Shown in pieces: positions 58,565 to 64,000 of a stretch of DNA of 64,000 nt. Under the pieces are notes generated by a model. That model had not been told where the DNA came from, made no database searches, and was given only the letters and a program-made list of their open reading frames with translations. Origin of the DNA: CATQHQ01 sp965243805 (GTDB lineage Bacteria; Gemmatimonadota; Gemmatimonadetes; Longimicrobiales; Gaopeijiaceae); contig OZ251577.1 in assembly GCA_965243805.1 (NCBI GenBank), positions 1 to 64,000 of the forward strand. The letters run 5' to 3'. Both the position numbers and the translations under genes were made by a program. Numbering within the stretch: position 1 is the first letter of the stretch; every line of letters begins with the position of its first letter.

Positions 58565-60073
58565 TCATACACTCCGAGCGGGCGGGCGGCAATCGAGTTC
58601 CCCGTCTCGGCTCGCGCCTCGGAGCGCCTTCAGCACGACGGCGACCCGGCGGATCGAACGCTCCCGCCCTAGGATCGCCAACACGTCAAAGATGCCGGGG
58701 CTGGCGCCCCTTCCCGTGAGCGCCAAGCGAAGGGGCTGGAAGAGCTTCCCCGCCCCGATCCCCAACTCCTCCGCCAGGGCCCGGAGCTCGGTTTCGAGGG
58801 CGTCGTCGCGCCAGGGTGCGCGGGCCAGCGTCTCCATGAGCGCAGACAGCGCCTTCGCGGCCTGGTCCGGGTTGCGGCCCCATGACTTGCGGACGGCCTT
58901 GGGGTCGTAGCCGGTCAGGGGAGCGACGTAGGGGCGGGCTCCTTCCGCCATCTCCGAGAGGGTGCGGCTCCGCGGCGCCAGAGCGGCGGTCATCCGCATG
59001 AACGCATGGTCGGGCAGCGCCTCCGAGAGGACCGATTGCGGAACGGTTGTCGCGATCCGCCGGCGCAGGAGGTCCGCCAGCGCCTCCGTCTCCATTCCGG
59101 CGATGTGCTTGCCGCTGAGCCAGCGGAGCTTCTCCGGGTCGAAGACGGCGCCCTTCTTCAGGACCCGATCCAGGGAGAAGCGAGCGATCAGTTCATCTCT
59201 CGGCAGCAGCTCCTCGTCTTCGCCCGGCGACCAGCCCAGCAACGCCAGGTAGTTGGTCATCGCGTCGGGCGGAACGCCTTCCTCTCGGTAGGACTCCACA
59301 GCTTGGGCGCCGTGCCGCTTGGAGAGGCGCTTGCCGTCGGGGCCCAGGATCATGGGCAGGTGGCCGAACGCCGGGACTGGACGGCCCAGCGCCTGGTAGA
59401 GGAGGATCTGCTTGGGCGTGTTGGAGATGTGATCGTCGCCACGGACCACGTGGGTGATCCCGGCATCCGCGTCGTCGGACGCTACGGCCAAGTTGTAGGT
59501 GGGCGTGCCGTCGCTTCGCAGGATCACGAAGTCGTCGATCTCGGCGTTGTCGAACCGTGTGTCGCCGTGGACCAGATCGTCCCAGGACGTGACTCCCTCG
59601 GGCGTTCGGAAGCGCACGGCGAAGGGCTCCCCCGCCGCCGCCCTCCGGTCCCCCTCGGCCTGCGTGACCCGGCTTGCCAGCTGGCGGGAGAGGCGCGTCA
59701 CGGCCCCCGTTCCTGCGGCGACCGCCGCGTCCCGGGCCGTCGCGAACTCCTCTTGGGGGGTGAAGTCGCGGTAGGCGCGGCCCTCCGCCAGCAATCGCAG
59801 CGCGTCGCGACGGTGGCGTGGGGCGCCGTCGGCTTGGAAGAGCGGCCCCTCGTCCCACTCCAGCCCCAGCCAAGTCAGCCCCTTGGTGATGGCGTCCACA
59901 TGCTCGGGGCGGCTGCGGCTTCGATCCGTGTCCTCGATGCGTAGCAGGAAGACGCCGCCGTGGCGACGCGCCAGGAGCCAGTTGAAGAGGGCCGTGCGCG
60001 CGCCGCCCACATGGAGGCTGCCCGTGGGAGAAGGGGCGAAGCGGAGCTTCAATGGCGGGCCGCTTTGGGTCAA
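58565..60073 (-). CDS. gltX: Glutamyl-tRNA synthetase
   Basis: A 502-residue class I aminoacyl-tRNA synthetase. It has the HIGH-type RFAPSPTGSLHVGGARTALF, then FLLRIEDTDRSRS, ITHVVRGDDHISNTPKQ and the KMSKS-type KRLSKRHGA, followed by an anticodon-binding domain (KLFQPLRLALTG). Whether it is discriminating (Glu only) is not told by the sequence; no gatCAB is in the window. No ATG is available; TTG at 60073, overlapping the RND stop as TTGA, is preferred over TTG at 60052. Confidence 0.96.
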   Translation of the reverse strand: MTQSGPPLKLRFAPSPTGSLHVGGARTALFNWLLARRHGGVFLLRIEDTDRSRSRPEHVDAITKGLTWLGLEWDEGPLFQADGAPRHRRDALRLLAEGRAYRDFTPQEEFATARDAAVAAGTGAVTRLSRQLASRVTQAEGDRRAAAGEPFAVRFRTPEGVTSWDDLVHGDTRFDNAEIDDFVILRSDGTPTYNLAVASDDADAGITHVVRGDDHISNTPKQILLYQALGRPVPAFGHLPMILGPDGKRLSKRHGAQAVESYREEGVPPDAMTNYLALLGWSPGEDEELLPRDELIARFSLDRVLKKGAVFDPEKLRWLSGKHIAGMETEALADLLRRRIATTVPQSVLSEALPDHAFMRMTAALAPRSRTLSEMAEGARPYVAPLTGYDPKAVRKSWGRNPDQAAKALSALMETLARAPWRDDALETELRALAEELGIGAGKLFQPLRLALTGRGASPGIFDVLAILGRERSIRRVAVVLKALRGASRDGELDCRPPARSV

Positions 60074-63000
60074 GCGCGGGCTGCCTTGCGTCGCTCGAAG
60101 AGGTAGTAGAGCGCCGGGGTCGCCGTCAGGACCAGGAAGGTGGAGGTGAGGAGGCCGCCGATGAGGGCGTAGGCCAGGGCGTTCCAGATGTTGGAGTTGG
60201 CGGTCTCGCTGAAGAGAACCAGCGGAAGCATCCCCAAAATGGTGGTGGTGGAGGTCATGAGGATCGGACGCACCCGCTCCACCGTCGCCTGCACCACTGC
60301 CGGTTGCAGCGCCAGCCCTCGCTCCCGCCGTACTCGTCCCACGTGGTCCACAAGGAGGATGGCGTTGTTGACGACGATCCCTCCCATCATGATGACGCCG
60401 ATCCACGCTTCGCGGGTGAAGTGGGCGTCGGTGAAGAAGAAGATCATGAAGACGCCGATCAGCGCCATGGGGACCGCGAGCAGGACGCACAGCGGCAACA
60501 GGAGCGACTCGAAGAGCGCCGCCGTCACCATGTACACAAGGAAGATCGACACGCCGAGCACCAAGTAGATCTGGGAACGCTCCTCGACGGACCAGCGCCA
60601 GCGGTCCGACTTCTTGACCGTGTAGCCCGGTGGCACCTCGGTAGACTCGATCACCGTGTTGTGGACCACGTCGCCCAGCTTGTAGGGACCCCGGAACTCG
60701 TACGCCACGGAGCGCTCGTACTGCTGGTCCTCCCGGTTGATCTCGGCCAGCACGTCTCGGGACTCGATCCGCACCAGCTCGCCCAGGCGCACGGGCTGGC
60801 CGCTGCTCGTCATGACTTGGGTTCGGCGCAGGTCCAGCAGGTCCACGTCCCGGTTTCCTTCCAGCTTCACGTCGTAGCGGACCTCGTCGCCGCCGATCTT
60901 GAGGGTCGTCATGCTCACCTGACCCCGAACCGCCGAGTGGACTTGCCGGGAGAGGTCCTGCACCGTGAGCCCGTGACCGGCCACCACGTCCCGGTCGATC
61001 GTCACGGCGAACTCGGAGGCGCGCTCTCGCCGGAACCAGCCGCGGGAGGCGTTGGTGTCCACCTCTCGTACGCGGGCGATGCGGGAGAGGCGCTTGCCCA
61101 GGTCCTCGGCGATGTCGCGCACCATCTCGTAGTTGTAGCCCAGCACCTGAATGGTGTAGTTGGGGGCCGACCCGCCGCCGCCGTAGAAGGAGGGGCCGAA
61201 GCCGTAGACCTGAACTTCGGCGCCCGTGAACTGGAGCGAGAAGGCGAAGAGCTGGTCCTTGATCGCCACGGGAACCGCCGTGGTCTCCAGTTCGTCGGGG
61301 AAGGTCACCCTCGTGCGGCTGTACTCGGCGGTGATGTTGGAGTTGAACTGCTCGACCTCGGGCATCTGGCGCAGGCGTTCCTCGAAGTAGCGCGTCAACT
61401 GGTCGGTGCGCTCGATGTCGGAGCCGCGGGGAAGCCGGATCTGGATGCTGATGTAGGTCTCGTTGCCCCAGCCGCCGCCCCAGACGCGACCCTTGGTTAC
61501 GTATTCGTCCCAGAGGTAGTAGGAGCCGCCCAGGGCCGCGAGGCCGATCGCCACCGTTACCCAGGGCCAGCGCAGGGTGCGGACCACCAATCCCCGGTAG
61601 AAGCGCTCGTAGAGGGGGGGGCGGGTCGCTGCTTCGGAGTGGACGGCCTCCGCGGGATGGGCGGCCTCCTCGGCATGGACGGCCTCCGCGGCGAAGGCAG
61701 GCTGGGCGTGCGAAGGCAGCAGCTTCCCCACCAGCGCAGGGATGAAGCTGAACGCCACCGCCAGCGACGCCATCAGGGTGAGGACGACGACGATCGCCAG
61801 GGGCAGGTAGAAGACCCGGAGCTCGTCCTGCATGTAGACGAAGGGGACGAAGACGATGAGCGTAGTGGCGGTCGCCGCCATGATCGGCAACACGACTTGC
61901 GAGGTGCCCTTCTGGATCGCGTCCTCCGCGCCTTCGCCGGATTGCCATCGCCTGTACACGTTCTCGAGCACGACGATGGAGTTGTCCACGATCAGCCCGA
62001 ACCCCATGGCGAGCCCCATGAGGGTCATGATGTTCAGGGATAGGCCCGTGAAGTAGATCAGGTTCAGGGCGATGAGGATCGAGAAGGCGATCGTGGCGAA
62101 GACCACCACGGCCGAGCGGAAGGAGCGGAGGAAGAGGAGCAGCACGCCGAAGATCACCACCACCGACACGGCGGCTCGGTTCCGCAGGTCGGAGAGCTGG
62201 CGGCGGATGTCGCGGCTCTCGTCCCGGTCCAGGATGAAGCGGGTGTTGGGCGGGATGTCGCGCTCCACGACGCTCATCCGCTCCTTGACCCGGTCCGCCA
62301 CCCGCACCGTGTTCGTGCCGATCTGCTTGTAGAGGGAGAGGCTGACCGCGGGCCGGCCGTTGATCCGGTAGTGGTTGCGCACGTCCTCGTAGGTGTCCCG
62401 CACCACGGCCACGTCCGAGACGCGGACGACCCGGCCGCCGGCACCGCTGACGATGGCGTTGCGGATGTCCTGTGCCGAGCCGGGGCGGTTGCGGATCGTC
62501 ACCGTCCACTCCCGGTCGCCGGCGCGCACGCTTCCCGCCTCCCGGACCAGGTCCAGGTCCAGCAGCTTGCTGGCCACTTGCGGCGCCGACACGCCCAAGG
62601 CCGCCATGCGCTCCCGGTCCAGCTCCACCTCGAGCAGCCGTTCCCTGCCGCCCCGCGCCCGGACCACCGCGACGCCCTCCACGCGGGTGAGTTCGGGGAC
62701 CACCACATCGTCCAGGTGCTCGCGGAGCGACTCCAGCGTGCGGGGTCCGGTGAAGGTGTACTCCAGGAAGGAGCGGTTCAGGTCCTGGAACGCCTCGGGC
62801 ACGTAGGGCTCGACCACGACTCGCCGCACGCCGGCGGGCAGCTCCGTCTCCTCCAGGGTCGCCAGCCGCTCCGAGAGGTCGAGGCGGGCGAAGTCCATGT
62901 CGGTATCGCGATCGAACTCCACGTTGATCTCGGCCATGCCTTCCCGGGAGACCGAGGTGACCTTCTCCACGCCGCGAATCAGCTGGATCGCCGCCTCCAC

Positions 63001-63192
63001 CGGCGACGTGAGGAACGCCTCGACGGTCTCCGGAGAGGCGCCGGGCCAGTCGCCGCGGACGGTCAGGCGGGGCAGCTGGGTGTCGGGAAGGAGCTCGACA
63101 GGAAGGTTGCGCCACGCCGCCACTCCAAGGAGCGCAACGGCGAAGTAGCCCATCGCCACGGCCACCGGGCGGCGAATGCTCATCCGGATCAT
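60070..63192 (-). CDS. RND efflux permease subunit
   Basis: A 1040-residue inner-membrane transporter of the AcrB/HAE1 or heavy-metal RND group. It begins MIRMSIRRPVAVAMGYFAVALLG, has the proton-relay helix region GLAMGFGLIVDNSIVVLENVYR and the repeat-half counterpart GVIMMGGIVVNNAILLVDHV, and two large periplasmic loops (VNVEFDRDTDMDF; RLGELVRIESRDVL). Two RND subunits in tandem, sharing a 4-bp overlap, suggest a heteromeric pump of the MdtBC type. Adaptor and outer-membrane channel genes would lie beyond the right edge. Substrate unknown. Confidence 0.95.
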   Translation of the reverse strand: MIRMSIRRPVAVAMGYFAVALLGVAAWRNLPVELLPDTQLPRLTVRGDWPGASPETVEAFLTSPVEAAIQLIRGVEKVTSVSREGMAEINVEFDRDTDMDFARLDLSERLATLEETELPAGVRRVVVEPYVPEAFQDLNRSFLEYTFTGPRTLESLREHLDDVVVPELTRVEGVAVVRARGGRERLLEVELDRERMAALGVSAPQVASKLLDLDLVREAGSVRAGDREWTVTIRNRPGSAQDIRNAIVSGAGGRVVRVSDVAVVRDTYEDVRNHYRINGRPAVSLSLYKQIGTNTVRVADRVKERMSVVERDIPPNTRFILDRDESRDIRRQLSDLRNRAAVSVVVIFGVLLLFLRSFRSAVVVFATIAFSILIALNLIYFTGLSLNIMTLMGLAMGFGLIVDNSIVVLENVYRRWQSGEGAEDAIQKGTSQVVLPIMAATATTLIVFVPFVYMQDELRVFYLPLAIVVVLTLMASLAVAFSFIPALVGKLLPSHAQPAFAAEAVHAEEAAHPAEAVHSEAATRPPLYERFYRGLVVRTLRWPWVTVAIGLAALGGSYYLWDEYVTKGRVWGGGWGNETYISIQIRLPRGSDIERTDQLTRYFEERLRQMPEVEQFNSNITAEYSRTRVTFPDELETTAVPVAIKDQLFAFSLQFTGAEVQVYGFGPSFYGGGGSAPNYTIQVLGYNYEMVRDIAEDLGKRLSRIARVREVDTNASRGWFRRERASEFAVTIDRDVVAGHGLTVQDLSRQVHSAVRGQVSMTTLKIGGDEVRYDVKLEGNRDVDLLDLRRTQVMTSSGQPVRLGELVRIESRDVLAEINREDQQYERSVAYEFRGPYKLGDVVHNTVIESTEVPPGYTVKKSDRWRWSVEERSQIYLVLGVSIFLVYMVTAALFESLLLPLCVLLAVPMALIGVFMIFFFTDAHFTREAWIGVIMMGGIVVNNAILLVDHVGRVRRERGLALQPAVVQATVERVRPILMTSTTTILGMLPLVLFSETANSNIWNALAYALIGGLLTSTFLVLTATPALYYLFERRKAARA

Positions 63193-64000
63193 GGCGCGCC
63201 CGCTCCTGCCGGGACCGGCGAGGGCGATGGGGCGGTCTGCCGGGAGCGGCCCGTGGCCAGCGTCCGCACGTCCTCGACCACCGAGTAGACGACCGGGACC
63301 ACCACCAGAGTGAGCGCCGTGGCGACGATCAGTCCGCCGATGACGGCGACGGCCATGGGGGCGCGCAGGTCCGCGCCTCGACCAATCCCCAGCGCCATCG
63401 GCAGGAGGCCCAGCACAGTGGTCACCGTGGTCATCACGATGGGACGCAGCCGGACCTCGCCGGCTTCGAGGATCGCATCGCGCAGGCTGCGGCCTCGGGC
63501 TCGCGCCCGGTTGATGAAGTCCACCTTCACGATGGCGTCGTTCACGACAATGCCGACGAGGATCACGATTCCAATCAGGCTCATGGTGTTGAGCCCCTGC
63601 CCCGCCAGGGCCAGCGCCACGACGGCGCCCACCAGCGCCAGCGGGACCGCCATGAGGATGGTGAAGGGGTGGACGAAGGACTCGAACTGGGCCGCCAAGA
63701 TCATGTAGACCAGCAGGAGCGCCAAGCCGAAGGCGAACGCCAAGTCCCGGAACGAGCGACGCATCTCCTCGTTCTCGCCGCCCACCTCCATGCGGATGTC
63801 GGGAGGCGGCTGCACGGCGTCCAGCGCCGACTCCACCGCCGTGATCGCCTCCGCCAGTCCCCCGGAGGCCACGTCGGCGTACACGGTGACGATCCTGCCC
63901 TGGTCCTCGCGCCGGACTTCGGCAGGGCCCACGGTCTCGCGGACCTGGACCAGCTCGCGGAGCGGCACTCCCTCGACCTCGAGGGCGTCCAGCGTGGAGG
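63189..64000 (-). CDS. Second RND efflux permease subunit, C-terminal part
   Basis: Partial: the reading frame is open to the right edge, so only the last 270 or so residues are seen. They contain VTVYADVASGGLAEAI, the C-terminal membrane half FAFGLALLLVYMILAAQFES, SLIGIVILVGIVVNDAIVKVDF and RPIVMTTVTTVLGLLPMALG, all typical of AcrB/MdtB-type RND proteins. It ends in a Pro/Ser-rich tail and its stop overlaps the start of the downstream RND gene. Confidence 0.94.
   Translation of the reverse strand, partial: STLDALEVEGVPLRELVQVRETVGPAEVRREDQGRIVTVYADVASGGLAEAITAVESALDAVQPPPDIRMEVGGENEEMRRSFRDLAFAFGLALLLVYMILAAQFESFVHPFTILMAVPLALVGAVVALALAGQGLNTMSLIGIVILVGIVVNDAIVKVDFINRARARGRSLRDAILEAGEVRLRPIVMTTVTTVLGLLPMALGIGRGADLRAPMAVAVIGGLIVATALTLVVVPVVYSVVEDVRTLATGRSRQTAPSPSPVPAGAGAP

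Noticed and set aside
60074..63115. Upstream extension of gltX through the RND gene
   Set aside because: Off-frame reading of the RND permease; the synthetase begins near the RFAPSPTG motif.

Overview
The window is GC-rich bacterial chromosome with dense gene packing, frequent 4-base ATGA-type overlaps between co-transcribed genes and few AT-rich islands. The gene set (a VPS10/sortilin-type beta-propeller exported protein, HmuY plus CbiX-like lipoprotein next to a TonB receptor, a ZnuD-like receptor locus, an RND pump pair, tRNA-Ile2) fits a Gram-negative, possibly a Gemmatimonadota-type bacterium; that assignment is inference from gene content, not from a marker gene search.

Left part, 1-8.8 kb: a defence island. 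A CRISPR array of 39 repeats (1-2983) runs off the left edge of the window and is closed on the right by an IS3-family element (2988-4205). No cas gene is present. It is followed by an OLD-like ATPase translationally coupled to a TOPRIM/DUF3226-like protein, then on the other strand an AlbA_2 (Schlafen-type) regulator and a dual-OB-like protein. 8.8-11.6 kb holds prephenate dehydratase (pheA), two very small genes and an FAD-dependent amine oxidase-like enzyme.

11.7-16.1 kb: a three-gene tetrapyrrole (heme) uptake operon: CbiX-like lipoprotein, HmuY-like lipoprotein, TonB receptor. 16.1-22.9 kb: a second group of NTPases: an AAA_14 ATPase, a large nSTAND3-like protein with a PD-(D/E)xK-like N-terminus, and a broken AAA/nuclease gene.

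22.9-40.6 kb: two giant exported proteins. The first (about 4690 residues) is a string of 35 Calx-beta-type units ending in an autotransporter-like beta-barrel; 17 consecutive units have exactly the same 345-bp length. A run of 26 G bases lies directly against the -35 box of its putative promoter. The second is a 1103-residue VPS10/sortilin-like propeller protein. 40.7-42.0 kb is another AAA_14/DUF4143 ATPase whose start overlaps a perfect palindrome.

42.0-46.2 kb: a likely zinc uptake locus (small Cys/His exported protein, ZnuD-like TonB receptor, His-containing lipoprotein, ZIP-like permease) driven by a promoter that abuts tRNA-Ile2. 46.4-64 kb is mostly housekeeping: M50 protease-scpA-scpB-rluB-upp as one overlapping operon, rpsT, pyrR-pyrB-pyrC, an NhaC-type antiporter, an internally duplicated lipoprotein with a membrane-anchored coiled-coil protein, tadA, a LexA-like repressor lacking its catalytic dyad, gltX and two RND efflux subunits, the second cut by the right edge.

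Across the window several putative promoters share the same form, TTGAC(A/C)-17 bp-CATNNT. No sequence search could be run; all family names come from motif reading and memory.
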